From Holosporales bacterium (GTDB taxonomy: Bacteria; Pseudomonadota; Alphaproteobacteria; BNTO01), in NCBI GenBank assembly GCA_031290075.1, contig JAITOG010000038.1, positions 1 to 20,510 of the forward strand: a stretch of DNA of 20,510 nucleotides, in the 5' to 3' direction. The stretch's first letter is position 1. Each line of letters begins with the position of its first letter. Below, piece by piece: positions 6,708 through 13,909 of this stretch. The translations under genes and the position numbers were made by a program. Below the pieces are notes generated by a model that was not told the origin of the DNA, ran no database searches, and saw only the letters and a program-made list of their open reading frames with translations.

Positions 6708-7325
6708 ATGAAAATAGATATTTTAAATACAGAATATAAGTTAAGTGGATCCATTGAATTAAGCGATGCGGTGTTTGATGTTGAGCCTCGTGTTGATATT
6801 TTGAGTCGTGTTGTACGTTGGCAATTGGCGAAGCGTAGGGCAGGGACTCATTCAGTGAAAACAATAAGTGATGTTAGCGGTTCTGGAAAAAAAATTGTTA
6901 AGCAAAAAGGATCTGGAGGGGCGCGTCATGGATCAAAACGTGGTACGCAGTTTCGTGGTGGTGGAATTGTTTTTGGGCCAGTTCCCCGTGATTATGAATT
7001 TTCTTTGCAAAAGAAAGTTCGTAAGCTTGGGCTTCGTATGGCAATTGCTGATAAAATTAAATCAGAAGAGGTTGTTGTTTTACAAAATTTTGATTTTTCT
7101 ATATCAAAAATTAAAGATTTTTCAAAGTTGTGTAAAGAAAATGGGGTTAATTCAGCTTTGTTTGTGGATGGTGAAATAAAAGAAGATTTTTTGAGAGTTA
7201 CTAAAAATAGTCAAAATTATGATGTGATTCCTCAAATTGGGCTTAATGTTTATGATATTTTAAAAAAAGATAGGCTTATTCTAACGGTTTCAGCTGTTGA
7301 AAAGCTCCAAGAGAGGTTAGCATAA
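6708..7325 (+). CDS. rplD: 50S ribosomal protein L4
   Basis: L4 is a primary 23S rRNA-binding protein whose extended loop lines the exit tunnel; in E. coli it also represses the S10 operon. The 205-residue protein shows the basic loop KQKGSGGARHGSKRG, then FRGGGIVFGPVPRDYEF and KKVRKLGLRMAI. Its TAA stop overlaps the rplW ATG by one base (TAATG), favouring coupled translation. The N-terminus is short and divergent, as is normal for the family. Confidence 0.97.
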   Translation: MKIDILNTEYKLSGSIELSDAVFDVEPRVDILSRVVRWQLAKRRAGTHSVKTISDVSGSGKKIVKQKGSGGARHGSKRGTQFRGGGIVFGPVPRDYEFSLQKKVRKLGLRMAIADKIKSEEVVVLQNFDFSISKIKDFSKLCKENGVNSALFVDGEIKEDFLRVTKNSQNYDVIPQIGLNVYDILKKDRLILTVSAVEKLQERLA

Positions 7326-7639
7326 TGGCAAGCATGGCAGAAAATAGGACTGTTTTTAAGGATTATGATATTTTACGTTATCCTATAACTAGCGAAAAAT
7401 CGATGAAATCAGGTGGAAGCAATCAATACTTTTTTGTTGTTGATAAAAAAGCAACAAAACAAGATGTTAAGAATGCTGTTGAACGAATTTTTGAAGTGAA
7501 AGTTAAATCTGTTAATACACTTATAAGGAAAGGAAAAGTAAGAACTTTTAAAGGACATTTAGGACGGCTTTCTGACACAAAAAGGGCGATGGTTTGCTTA
7601 GAGAATGGGCATAGTATTAGATTTGTATCTGGAGTTTAA
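7325..7639 (+). CDS. rplW: 50S ribosomal protein L23
   Basis: L23 sits at the tunnel exit and in bacteria is the docking site for trigger factor and SRP. It has 104 residues. YDILRYPITSEKSM near the N-terminus and FEVKVKSVNTLIRKGKVRTFKG are family hallmarks. The start at 7325 overlaps the rplD stop by one base. An internal Met at residue 4 is an alternative start that would change little. Confidence 0.96.
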   Translation: MASMAENRTVFKDYDILRYPITSEKSMKSGGSNQYFFVVDKKATKQDVKNAVERIFEVKVKSVNTLIRKGKVRTFKGHLGRLSDTKRAMVCLENGHSIRFVSGV

Positions 7640-7641
7640 TT

Positions 7642-8454
7642 ATGGCACTAAAACAATATAATCCTTGTACATCTGGGCAAAGACAATTAATTAATATAGA
7701 TCGATCTGAATTGTGGAAAGGGCGTCCCCTTCATGTATTAACGAGCGGATTGAATAAAGCAAGTGGACGCAATAATTTTGGGCGTATTACAAGTCGCCAT
7801 AGAGGTGGAGGACATAAACGTTTATATAGGCAAATTGATTTTCTTAGAGATAAAAAGGGAGTTGTTGGAGTTGTTGAGCGTGTAGAATATGATCCAAACA
7901 GGACCGGTTTTATTGCTTTAATTAAATACACAGATGGTGAGTATCGCTATATATTATTGCCTAATAAATTAAAGGTTGGTGATAATGTGGTTTCCGATGA
8001 TGTAACTGATTTAAAGCCTGGAAATTGTATGTTACTTAAAAATATTCCACTTGGAACTGTTGTTCATAATGTTGAAATGAAGCTAGGAAAGGGCGGGCAG
8101 CTTGCACGTTCTGCAGGGAATAGAATTCAAATTATGGGAAGAGATGGCGGGAATGTTATTTTGAAAATGCCATCTGGCGAAGTACGTATAATCCGAGGGG
8201 AATGCAAAGCAACTGTTGGAGAAGTTTCTAATGCTGATAATCAGAACAGAAGCTATTCTAAAGCTGGGCGTATGCGTTGGTTAGGAGTTAGACCGCAGAC
8301 AAGAGGTATAGCAATGAACCCAGTTGATCACCCTCATGGGGGGCGCGCAAATGGTGGTGTTCATCCAAGTACTCCTTGGGGTGTGTGTACAAAGGGAAAG
8401 AAAACAAGGAAGAATAAATCAACAAATAAGTATATAGTAAAGAGAAGAAAGTAA
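7642..8454 (+). CDS. rplB: 50S ribosomal protein L2, with a short C-terminal deletion
   Basis: L2 is required for subunit association and lies near the peptidyl transferase centre. It has 270 residues against 273 in E. coli. Conserved blocks include the N-terminal basic region (RHRGGGHKR, 52-60), SAGNRIQIMGRDGG (157-170), SGEVRII and MNPVDHPHGG (225-234). After this the usual G-E-G before the next Arg is missing: the sequence goes straight to RANGGVHPSTPWG. This is a clean three-residue deletion next to the highly conserved His (H229 in E. coli, H230 here). GGAG at 7631-7634 inside rplW serves as RBS. A 104-nt gap follows, the longest inside the cluster. Confidence 0.98.
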   Translation: MALKQYNPCTSGQRQLINIDRSELWKGRPLHVLTSGLNKASGRNNFGRITSRHRGGGHKRLYRQIDFLRDKKGVVGVVERVEYDPNRTGFIALIKYTDGEYRYILLPNKLKVGDNVVSDDVTDLKPGNCMLLKNIPLGTVVHNVEMKLGKGGQLARSAGNRIQIMGRDGGNVILKMPSGEVRIIRGECKATVGEVSNADNQNRSYSKAGRMRWLGVRPQTRGIAMNPVDHPHGGRANGGVHPSTPWGVCTKGKKTRKNKSTNKYIVKRRK

Positions 8455-8483
8455 TTTTTATAAAGCAATGTAATTGTATTTGG

Positions 8484-8525
8484 TTGACTAATTGGTGTTT
8501 TGTTTGGTAGTCTGAAAAGATCAGA
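8484..8525 (+). promoter_or_regulatory. rplB-rpsS leader with weak promoter-like boxes and overlapping small hairpins
   Basis: The 104-nt gap holds TTGACT at 8484-8489 and TAGTCT at 8508-8513 (18-nt spacing; the second box is poor). The RNA could pair GACTA at 8486-8490 with TAGTC at 8508-8512, or TCTGA at 8511-8515 with TCAGA at 8521-8525. The two stems share bases and exclude each other. The stems are only 5 bp, so a regulatory role is speculative. Confidence 0.25.
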
Positions 8526-8558
8526 AGAGGTTTTGGTTAAGTTTTTTAGGAGAAAATT

Positions 8559-8828
8559 GTGGCTAGGTCAGTTTGGAAAGGTCCATTTTTTGAAAAATAT
8601 TTGTTGAAAAAGGTTGAGGTAGTGCAGACGTCTGGACGTAAAGATGTTATAAAAACTTGGTCTCGGAGGTCAACGATTATTCCGCAGTTTGTTGGTGTTA
8701 CGTTTGGTGTTCACAATGGTCACAAATTTATCCCTGTTTTTGTAACTGAAAATATGGTTGGCCATAAATTGGGAGAATTTGCTCCAACACGTACTTATCA
8801 TGGTCACGTAGTAGATAAAAAGAAGTAA
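8559..8828 (+). CDS. rpsS: 30S ribosomal protein S19
   Basis: S19 binds S13 and 16S rRNA in the 30S head. The 89-residue protein begins ARSVWKGPFF and contains KTWSRRSTIIPQFVG, NGHKFIPVFVTENMVGHKLGEFAPTRTY, all typical. The start codon is GTG, supported by AGGAGA at 8548-8553 and by the exact N-terminal family match. It follows the longest gap within the S10 set, so an additional promoter or leader upstream is possible. Confidence 0.98.
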   Translation: MARSVWKGPFFEKYLLKKVEVVQTSGRKDVIKTWSRRSTIIPQFVGVTFGVHNGHKFIPVFVTENMVGHKLGEFAPTRTYHGHVVDKKK

Positions 8829-8833
8829 GAATT

Positions 8834-9187
8834 ATGGAAATAAGAGCAGTTTTAAAAAAAATCAGAGTTAGTACGCGAAAATTAAATTTAGTAGCTACGG
8901 AGATACGTGGAATGAGTACTAAGTTTGCTTTACGATATTTAGAAGTTTGTCCAAAACGAATTGCTAAAGATGTGCGAAAATTATTAGTTTCTGCTATTGC
9001 AAATGCAGAGAATAATTATGGAATTGATGGATATCTTTACGTAAAAGAAGCGTTTGTAGGACAAGGATTAAGATTAAAGAGGTTTGTTGCAAGAGGAAGA
9101 AGTCATGCGAATGTTCTTGAAAAACCTTTTAGTCGTTTAACAATTAAACTTTCAGATGGAGAGGATGAGGTATGGGGCAGAAGGTAA
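8834..9187 (+). CDS. rplV: 50S ribosomal protein L22
   Basis: L22 binds several 23S rRNA domains, and its beta-hairpin forms part of the exit-tunnel constriction. The 117 residues include the N-terminal RVSTRKLNLVATEIRG, then AIANAENNYGID and the hairpin LKRFVARGRSHANVLEKPF. The EKPF ending is the alphaproteobacterial form, but GRSHA replaces the commoner GRGRA. The 3' end overlaps rpsC by 16 nt. The start has little SD sequence and lies 5 nt after rpsS, so coupling is likely. Confidence 0.96.
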   Translation: MEIRAVLKKIRVSTRKLNLVATEIRGMSTKFALRYLEVCPKRIAKDVRKLLVSAIANAENNYGIDGYLYVKEAFVGQGLRLKRFVARGRSHANVLEKPFSRLTIKLSDGEDEVWGRR

Positions 9188-10020
9188 ATCCAATTGGAAT
9201 GCGAATAGGAATCAATAAAACGTGGGATTCCTGTTGGGTAAACAAGCGGGGTTATGCTGCATGTTTACATCAAGATATAGCAATTCGTAATTATATTTAT
9301 AAAAAATTAGGGCAAGCTGGTATTTCCAGAATCGTTATTGAAAGACCTGATAAAAAAGCATGTTTAACTATACATGCGGCTCGTCCAGGTATTTTAATTG
9401 GTAAGAAAGGTGTAGATATTGAAAATCTTAAACAAATGATTACCAAAATGACTAATTCGGAAGTTTCTATTAATATAGTTGAAGTAAGGAAGCCTGAGGT
9501 TGATGCTAAGTTAATTGCTGACGGAGTTGCCCAACAAATAGAAAATCGTACTCCTTTTAAAAGAGCTATGAAGCGCGCTATGCAATCTGCGATGAGGCTT
9601 GGAGCTTTAGGAATTCGTATAAATTGCTCTGGACGTTTAAATGGAGCAGAAATTGCTAGGATGGAATGGTTCCGTGAAGGGCAGGTTCCTCTTCATACAT
9701 TGAAAGCTGATGTTGATTTTGGTCTTGGCGTAGCTAAAACTACCTATGGAGTTTGTGGGGTAAAAGTTTGGGTATATAAAGGGAATGTGAAAGGATACAG
9801 TCAAAATACTGCAGAAAAAGGACATGATTCTCATGGAAAAGTACCTGGAAGTGGATGGCAAGAAAAAGATAAGCGTAATGCTAAAAAATCGCATGTTCCT
9901 GAATCGCGCAGAAATCAACAAGGAGGAGCAACTGAGACAATTGAGCATAGCGAAGTGTTGTGTAGTGCACCTGTGGTTGAAAATGTTGAAATGCAGAGTA
10001 GTGTAGTTGATAAGGTTTAA
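9172..10020 (+). CDS. rpsC: 30S ribosomal protein S3, with a C-terminal extension
   Basis: S3 lies at the mRNA entry channel and has helicase activity together with S4. Residues 1-204 are standard: GQKVNPIGMRIG at the start, the KH-domain GKKG (77-80), then SGRLNGAEIAR, and the C-terminal domain ending VKVWVYKGN. From about residue 205 to 282 there is a long hydrophilic tail rich in Lys, Ser, Glu and Gln. E. coli S3 has 233 residues, so this is about 50 longer. I cannot relate the tail to a domain, and it is probably disordered. The start lies inside the rplV end with upstream GAGG (9167-9170) very close to the ATG. Confidence 0.97.
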   Translation: MGQKVNPIGMRIGINKTWDSCWVNKRGYAACLHQDIAIRNYIYKKLGQAGISRIVIERPDKKACLTIHAARPGILIGKKGVDIENLKQMITKMTNSEVSINIVEVRKPEVDAKLIADGVAQQIENRTPFKRAMKRAMQSAMRLGALGIRINCSGRLNGAEIARMEWFREGQVPLHTLKADVDFGLGVAKTTYGVCGVKVWVYKGNVKGYSQNTAEKGHDSHGKVPGSGWQEKDKRNAKKSHVPESRRNQQGGATETIEHSEVLCSAPVVENVEMQSSVVDKV

Positions 10021-10022
10021 AT

Positions 10023-10436
10023 ATGTTAGCACCGAAGAAAACAAAATTTAGAAAAGCTTTTAAGGGGCGTATTCATGGGCTGGCTCGTTCGGGAACTGAA
10101 GTGGCTTTTGGAATATACGGCTTAAAAGCTTTGGAGCCTGCAAGAATTACAGCTAGGCAAATTGAAGCGGCGCGTCGTACAATTACAAGGTATATGCGTC
10201 GTGCAGGGCGTCTTTGGATAAGGATTTTTCCAGATGTTCCGGTTTCAAGAAAGCCAGCCGAAGTTCGTATGGGAAGTGGAAAAGGATCACCAGAATATTG
10301 GGTTTGCAGAGTTAAGCCGGGAAGAATTTTATTTGAGTTAAATGGGGTTTCTGAGGAAATTGCTCAAGAAGCTTTCCAATTTGCTGCTGCAAAATTGCCT
10401 ATTGATGTAAAGTTTGTAAAGCGTATTGGAATTTGA
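10023..10436 (+). CDS. rplP: 50S ribosomal protein L16
   Basis: L16 helps to position the A-site tRNA and completes the large subunit. The 137-residue protein starts MLAPKKTKFRKAFKGR and contains ITARQIEAARRTITRYMRRAG, then RIFPDVPVSRKP and VRMGSGKGSPEYWV. The Arg of VRMG corresponds to the arginine hydroxylated in E. coli L16. The start is two bases after the rpsC stop with no clear RBS of its own, so translation is probably coupled to rpsC. Confidence 0.98.
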   Translation: MLAPKKTKFRKAFKGRIHGLARSGTEVAFGIYGLKALEPARITARQIEAARRTITRYMRRAGRLWIRIFPDVPVSRKPAEVRMGSGKGSPEYWVCRVKPGRILFELNGVSEEIAQEAFQFAAAKLPIDVKFVKRIGI

Positions 10437-10442
10437 GGTAAT

Positions 10443-10643
10443 ATGTTTTTTGAAGTGTTAAAAAATAAAACTCTGGCTGAATTGTATAAGCTATTAGAAG
10501 ATAGAAAAAAAGAGCAACTTAATATGCGCATACAGATGAGAACATCGCAAGAATTTAAGGCTCATAGAATAAAAGAGGTTCGTCGTGATATTGCGAAAAT
10601 ACAAACTCGCATTGTGCAAAAAAAATCTGAAGGAGTGATGTAA
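10443..10643 (+). CDS. rpmC: 50S ribosomal protein L29
   Basis: L29 is a small two-helix protein near the tunnel exit, next to L23. It has 66 residues. The pattern KTLAELYKLLEDRKKEQLNMR followed by IKEVRRDIAKIQTRI is characteristic of the family, though the sequence is divergent. GAGGT at 10435-10439, overlapping the rplP stop, acts as RBS. Its position between rplP and rpsQ confirms identity. Confidence 0.95.
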   Translation: MFFEVLKNKTLAELYKLLEDRKKEQLNMRIQMRTSQEFKAHRIKEVRRDIAKIQTRIVQKKSEGVM

Positions 10644-10644
10644 T

Positions 10645-10896
10645 ATGCCTAGTAGAATTTTAACTGGAACGGTTGTGTGTGATAAATGTGATAAGACTGT
10701 GGCTATTAGAGTTGTAAACAGCGTTTTGCATCCTTTGTATAAAAAAATGTGTCGCCGTCATAAAAAATATTTAGCGCATGATGAGTTTAATGTTTATAAA
10801 GTTGGCGATGTTGTTAGTATTATAGAATCTAGGCCATTTTCAAAGAATAAAAAATGGGTTGTTATTAATAATAATACGGCACTGCAAGAGAGTTAA
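10645..10896 (+). CDS. rpsQ: 30S ribosomal protein S17
   Basis: S17 is a primary 16S rRNA-binding OB-fold protein. The 83 residues match the family: LTGTVVCDKCDKTVAIRV, then HPLYKKMCRRHKKYLAHDEFN, VGDVVSIIESRPFSKNKKW. Three cysteines (in VCDKCDK and KMC) are more than in E. coli S17 but are not arranged as an obvious metal site. It starts one base after the rpmC stop, with GGAG at 10631-10634 upstream. Confidence 0.96.
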   Translation: MPSRILTGTVVCDKCDKTVAIRVVNSVLHPLYKKMCRRHKKYLAHDEFNVYKVGDVVSIIESRPFSKNKKWVVINNNTALQES

Positions 10897-10912
10897 GGGG
10901 GTTTGGTGAATT

Positions 10913-11281
10913 ATGATTCAAGTAGAGACAAGATTAGAAGTTGCAGATAATTCGGGGGCTAAAGAAATTATGTGTATTAAAGTGTTAGGTGGTTCAAAGC
11001 GCCGATATGCGTCTGTTGGAGATGTTATTGTGATATCTGTAAAAAAAGCAATTCCTAATGGAAAAGTAAAAGAAGGAGAAGTTTTGAAAGCTGTTATTGT
11101 AAGGACTAAGCAACCTTTAAAAAGGTCTGATGGTTCATTGATTTCTTTTGATTCTAATGCTGCTGTTTTACTTACAAAGCAAGGAGAACCTATTGGAACA
11201 CGTATTTTTGGGCCAGTAACTCGTGAACTTCGTGCTTGTGGACAAATGAAAATACTTTCTTTAGCTCCGGAGGTTTTATAA
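10913..11281 (+). CDS. rplN: 50S ribosomal protein L14
   Basis: L14 forms an intersubunit bridge and binds the silencing factor RsfS in many bacteria. It has 122 residues with MIQVETRLEVADNSGAKEI, VLGGSKRRYASVGDVI, RTKQPLKRSDGS and the C-terminal GTRIFGPVTRELR block, all diagnostic. It begins the spc gene set only 16 nt after rpsQ, so S10 and spc are transcriptionally continuous. The TAA stop overlaps the rplX ATG by one base. Confidence 0.98.
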   Translation: MIQVETRLEVADNSGAKEIMCIKVLGGSKRRYASVGDVIVISVKKAIPNGKVKEGEVLKAVIVRTKQPLKRSDGSLISFDSNAAVLLTKQGEPIGTRIFGPVTRELRACGQMKILSLAPEVL

Positions 11282-11616
11282 TGACTAAGCCAAATTTTAA
11301 AGTAAAAAGAGGAGATTTTGTTCAAGTAATGGTTGGCCGTTATAAAGGGAAAACAGGAACGGTTAAGAAAGTATTCCTTGACGAAGCGAAGGTTATTGTT
11401 GAGGGGGTAAATAGGGTTGTGCGCTTTATGCGGCCAACGCAAGCTTGCCCTGAAGGAAAAGTTTCCAAGACTATGCCAATACATATATCAAACGTTGCGC
11501 TTGTTGATTCTTCAACAGATAAGCCGGGAAAAGTAGAATATAAAATTGGAAAAAATGGAAAGAAAGAGAGATTTTTCAAGAAATCTGGTAATATTATCGA
11601 GAGGAATTTTAAATAG
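11281..11616 (+). CDS. rplX: 50S ribosomal protein L24
   Basis: L24 is an assembly initiator with a KOW RNA-binding motif. From this ATG it has 111 residues: FKVKRGDFVQVMVGRYKGKTGTV is the KOW core, followed by VEGVNRVVRFMRPT and a basic C-terminus. The frame is open from 11236, but that would add 15 atypical residues inside rplN. GGAGG at 11269-11273 and the TAATG overlap with the rplN stop fix the start at 11281. Confidence 0.96.
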   Translation: MTKPNFKVKRGDFVQVMVGRYKGKTGTVKKVFLDEAKVIVEGVNRVVRFMRPTQACPEGKVSKTMPIHISNVALVDSSTDKPGKVEYKIGKNGKKERFFKKSGNIIERNFK

Positions 11617-11631
11617 TTTTGTTTATTTGAT

Positions 11632-11651
11632 TTTAGCGCTGTTACGTTAAA
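11632..11651 (+). promoter_or_regulatory. Small hairpin in the rplX-rplE gap
   Basis: Bases 11632-11638 (TTTAGCG) pair with 11645-11651 (CGTTAAA), including one G.U, around the loop CTGTTA. No T-run follows. In E. coli the S8 repressor-binding RNA of the spc operon lies at the start of rplE, close to this location. The sequence does not obviously match the S8 consensus, so function is uncertain. Confidence 0.3.
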
Positions 11652-11662
11652 TACAATAGGAT

Positions 11663-12232
11663 ATGGAAATGAAGGAAGAAGAAAAGGTAATTTTAAAAAA
11701 TGGTTTAAAAGAGCGTTTTTATAACGAAATTAAACCAAAATTAGCAAAAGAGCTTGGGATTAAAAATAAATTTCAAATTCCATATGTAACTAAAGTTGTG
11801 CTTAATATGGGAGTTGGCGAGGCTTCGCAAGATAGTAAAAAGTTAGATGTTGCTCTTGAGGAGCTTAGTATGATTGCGGGGCAGAAAGCTGTTTCTACAA
11901 AAGCAAAAAAGTCTATTGCAACTTTTAAAATTAGGGTAGGGATGTCAATTGGGGCGAAAGTTACATTACGCGGTGATAAAATGTATGAATTTTTAGATCG
12001 TTTAATAAATATTGCATTGCCTCGGGTTCGTGACTTTCGCGGCTTTTCAACAAGAAGTTTTGATGGTCATGGAAATTATTCTTTGGGAATAAGGGAACAT
12101 ATTATATTTCCTGAAGTTAATTATGATAAAGTGGATAAGATTAAAGGTATGGATGTTACTATTTGTACAAGTTCAAATGATAACAAAGCCGCTTTTTCTT
12201 TATTAAAAATGTTAAATTTGCCGATTGGTTGA
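11663..12232 (+). CDS. rplE: 50S ribosomal protein L5
   Basis: L5 carries 5S rRNA in the central protuberance and contacts S13 across the subunit interface. It has 189 residues, slightly longer than E. coli L5 (179) through an acidic and basic N-terminal addition. KVVLNMGVGEAS, ITAGQKA-like IAGQKAVSTKAKKSIA, RDFRGFSTRSFDGHGNYSLGI and the C-terminal TSSNDNKAAFSLL are diagnostic. A second ATG two codons in (11669) is an equally possible start; AGGA at 11657-11660 lies only 2 nt before the first ATG. Confidence 0.96.
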   Translation: MEMKEEEKVILKNGLKERFYNEIKPKLAKELGIKNKFQIPYVTKVVLNMGVGEASQDSKKLDVALEELSMIAGQKAVSTKAKKSIATFKIRVGMSIGAKVTLRGDKMYEFLDRLINIALPRVRDFRGFSTRSFDGHGNYSLGIREHIIFPEVNYDKVDKIKGMDVTICTSSNDNKAAFSLLKMLNLPIG

Positions 12233-12246
12233 TTGGGAGAGTATTT

Positions 12247-12552
12247 ATGGCTAAATTGAGCGCTGTTGAGAATAATAGAAGGAAATTGCGAATGATAAAG
12301 AGTAAAGCTGTAGCGCGGGCGGCCTTGAAAGATATTATTCGTAAAGAAGGGATAAGTTTTACAGATCGTTTAGCTGCTGTTCATAAGTTAGCTGAAATGC
12401 CTCGTAATTCTTCGCGTGTACGTTATCGTAACCGATGCGAAATTACAGGGCGGCCACGTGGTTTTTATAGGTATTTTAAGATGTCTAGGATTTCGTTAAG
12501 AGATTATGCTTCTTCTGGTTTATTGCCAGGAGTTACAAAGGCAAGTTGGTAA
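12247..12552 (+). CDS. rpsN: 30S ribosomal protein S14 (zinc-free type)
   Basis: S14 binds in the 30S head next to S3 and S10. The 101-residue length and the lack of CxxC pairs show the long zinc-independent form. RYRNRCEITGRPRGFYRYFKMSRISLRD and the end GVTKASW are diagnostic. The frame is open from a TTG at 12229, but GGGAGAG at 12235-12241 and the standard MAKLS start support 12247. It starts 14 nt after rplE. Confidence 0.97.
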   Translation: MAKLSAVENNRRKLRMIKSKAVARAALKDIIRKEGISFTDRLAAVHKLAEMPRNSSRVRYRNRCEITGRPRGFYRYFKMSRISLRDYASSGLLPGVTKASW

Positions 12553-12564
12553 TTGAGGATTATT

Positions 12565-12963
12565 ATGTTAATTATGGACCCAATAGGAGATTTAATAACA
12601 AGAATACGTAATGGACAAAAGGCCAGGAAGATTCATGTGGGGAGTCCTTCATCGAAAGAGAGGGAGTCTATTCTAAAAGTTCTAGTTTCTGAAGGATATA
12701 TTTCTAATTATACAAAAGAAAAGGATAAGAAAGGATTTGACGTTCTTCAAGTTAAATTAAAGTATATTAATGGATGCGGAGCGATTAAGTCTATTAAACG
12801 TGTATCAAAACCTGGGCGCAGAATTTATTCCTCTGTTGAAAAATTAAAACCTGTTTATAATGGTTTAGGGGTTAATGTTTTATCGACTTCGAAAGGAATA
12901 ATGTCTGACGTTGAAGCTAAAAAAGCTTCAGTTGGTGGTGAAGTGCTTTGTATGGTTTTTTAA
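12565..12963 (+). CDS. rpsH: 30S ribosomal protein S8
   Basis: S8 is a primary 16S rRNA binder and in E. coli the autogenous repressor of the spc operon. It has 132 residues from this start: MDPIGDLITRIRNGQ at the N-terminus and STSKGIMSD...GGEVLC at the C-terminus are the family signatures. GAGGA at 12555-12559 supports the ATG at 12565. An ATG at 12574 is possible, and an upstream in-frame TTG at 12553 is unlikely. Confidence 0.96.
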   Translation: MLIMDPIGDLITRIRNGQKARKIHVGSPSSKERESILKVLVSEGYISNYTKEKDKKGFDVLQVKLKYINGCGAIKSIKRVSKPGRRIYSSVEKLKPVYNGLGVNVLSTSKGIMSDVEAKKASVGGEVLCMVF

Positions 12964-12988
12964 GCTTTATTGTATATAGGAAAGATTT

Positions 12989-13522
12989 ATGTCAAGAGTA
13001 GGTAAACATGAAATAAAATTCCCGCAAGGCATTACAATGATGCAAGAAGGAAGTTTATTAAAATTTAAAGGTAAGCTTGGGGAGGATGCTATAGAGATAC
13101 CTTCATGTGTAGAAATTTTAAAAATTGAAGCTGGCCTTAAGGTAGCTTCAAAAGATAATACAAAGTTTGCTCGTTCAATGTGGGGAACCATTCAGCGGAG
13201 AATTTCAAATATAGTAAAGGGATTGACTGAAGGTTTTACTGTTTCTCTAAAATTAGAGGGAGTTGGTTATAAAGCGGCTATTTCAGGAAATAAGTTAACA
13301 CTTCAGCTTGGTTACAGTCATGATATTGTGTATCCAATTCCAAATGGTGTTACAATTAAATGTTCGGAGCCTACAGTAATTATGATTACCTCTTCGTCAA
13401 AACAGCAAGCGGGTGAAATAGCGGCGGTTTTAAGATCTTATAGAAAGCCTGAGCCATACAAAGGGAAAGGGGTTATACGGGTTGGTGAGTTTGTAGTTAG
13501 AAAAGAGGGTAAAAAGAAATAA
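12989..13522 (+). CDS. rplF: 50S ribosomal protein L6
   Basis: L6 binds near the sarcin-ricin loop where translation factors dock. The 177 residues equal the E. coli length. MSRVGKHEIKFPQG, EGVGYKAAISGNKLTLQLGYSH and the RNA-binding C-terminus KPEPYKGKGVIRVGEFVVRKEGKKK-type segment (about 150-177) are diagnostic. AGGAAAG upstream is the RBS. The stop overlaps rplR by one base (TAATG). Confidence 0.97.
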   Translation: MSRVGKHEIKFPQGITMMQEGSLLKFKGKLGEDAIEIPSCVEILKIEAGLKVASKDNTKFARSMWGTIQRRISNIVKGLTEGFTVSLKLEGVGYKAAISGNKLTLQLGYSHDIVYPIPNGVTIKCSEPTVIMITSSSKQQAGEIAAVLRSYRKPEPYKGKGVIRVGEFVVRKEGKKK

Positions 13523-13881
13523 TGTTGTCATCTTCTGAATTACGTTTACGCAGAAAAAGTAGGCAGCGTGTTAAGATTCACGGTGTTATTGGGCAGCGCT
13601 ATCGCTTAAGTGTTCATAGAACAGGGCGGCATATATATGCGCAGATAATAGATGATAGTAAGTCTGTAACTTTGGTTGCAGCTTCAACTTTGAGCCCAGA
13701 ATCTCGCGAAATTAAAAATGGCGGGAATAAAGCCGCTGCAGCGTTTATAGGTGAGCTTATTGCTAAAAAGGCAAAAGAAAAAAATATTTCAGCTGTTGTT
13801 TTTGATAGATCAGGATTTCTTTATCATGGACGCATTAAAGCTTTAGCAGATAGTGCAAGAGAACATGGCTTAGTTTTTTAG
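13522..13881 (+). CDS. rplR: 50S ribosomal protein L18
   Basis: L18 binds 5S rRNA together with L5. It has 119 residues. LSVHRTGRHIYAQIIDD, TLVAASTLS and the C-terminal VVFDRSGFLYHGRIKALADSAREHGLVF pattern (written here as its main blocks) match the family closely. Its start overlaps the rplF stop, indicating coupled translation. Confidence 0.97.
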   Translation: MLSSSELRLRRKSRQRVKIHGVIGQRYRLSVHRTGRHIYAQIIDDSKSVTLVAASTLSPESREIKNGGNKAAAAFIGELIAKKAKEKNISAVVFDRSGFLYHGRIKALADSAREHGLVF

Positions 13882-13909
13882 AGAAAATAGGAATTTAAAG
13901 GAAAAATAT

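Noticed and set aside
9637..10044. 135-codon minus-strand open frame opposite rpsC
   Set aside because: It is a shadow of the rpsC coding frame with composition unlike a real protein, and no RBS or family motif.
10645..10760. Cysteines in S17 as a zinc site
   Set aside because: Only three cysteines occur and they are not spaced as a recognised metal-binding motif.
10918..11484. 188-codon minus-strand open frame opposite rplN and rplX
   Set aside because: It lies antisense to two highly conserved genes, so it is explained by their codon use.
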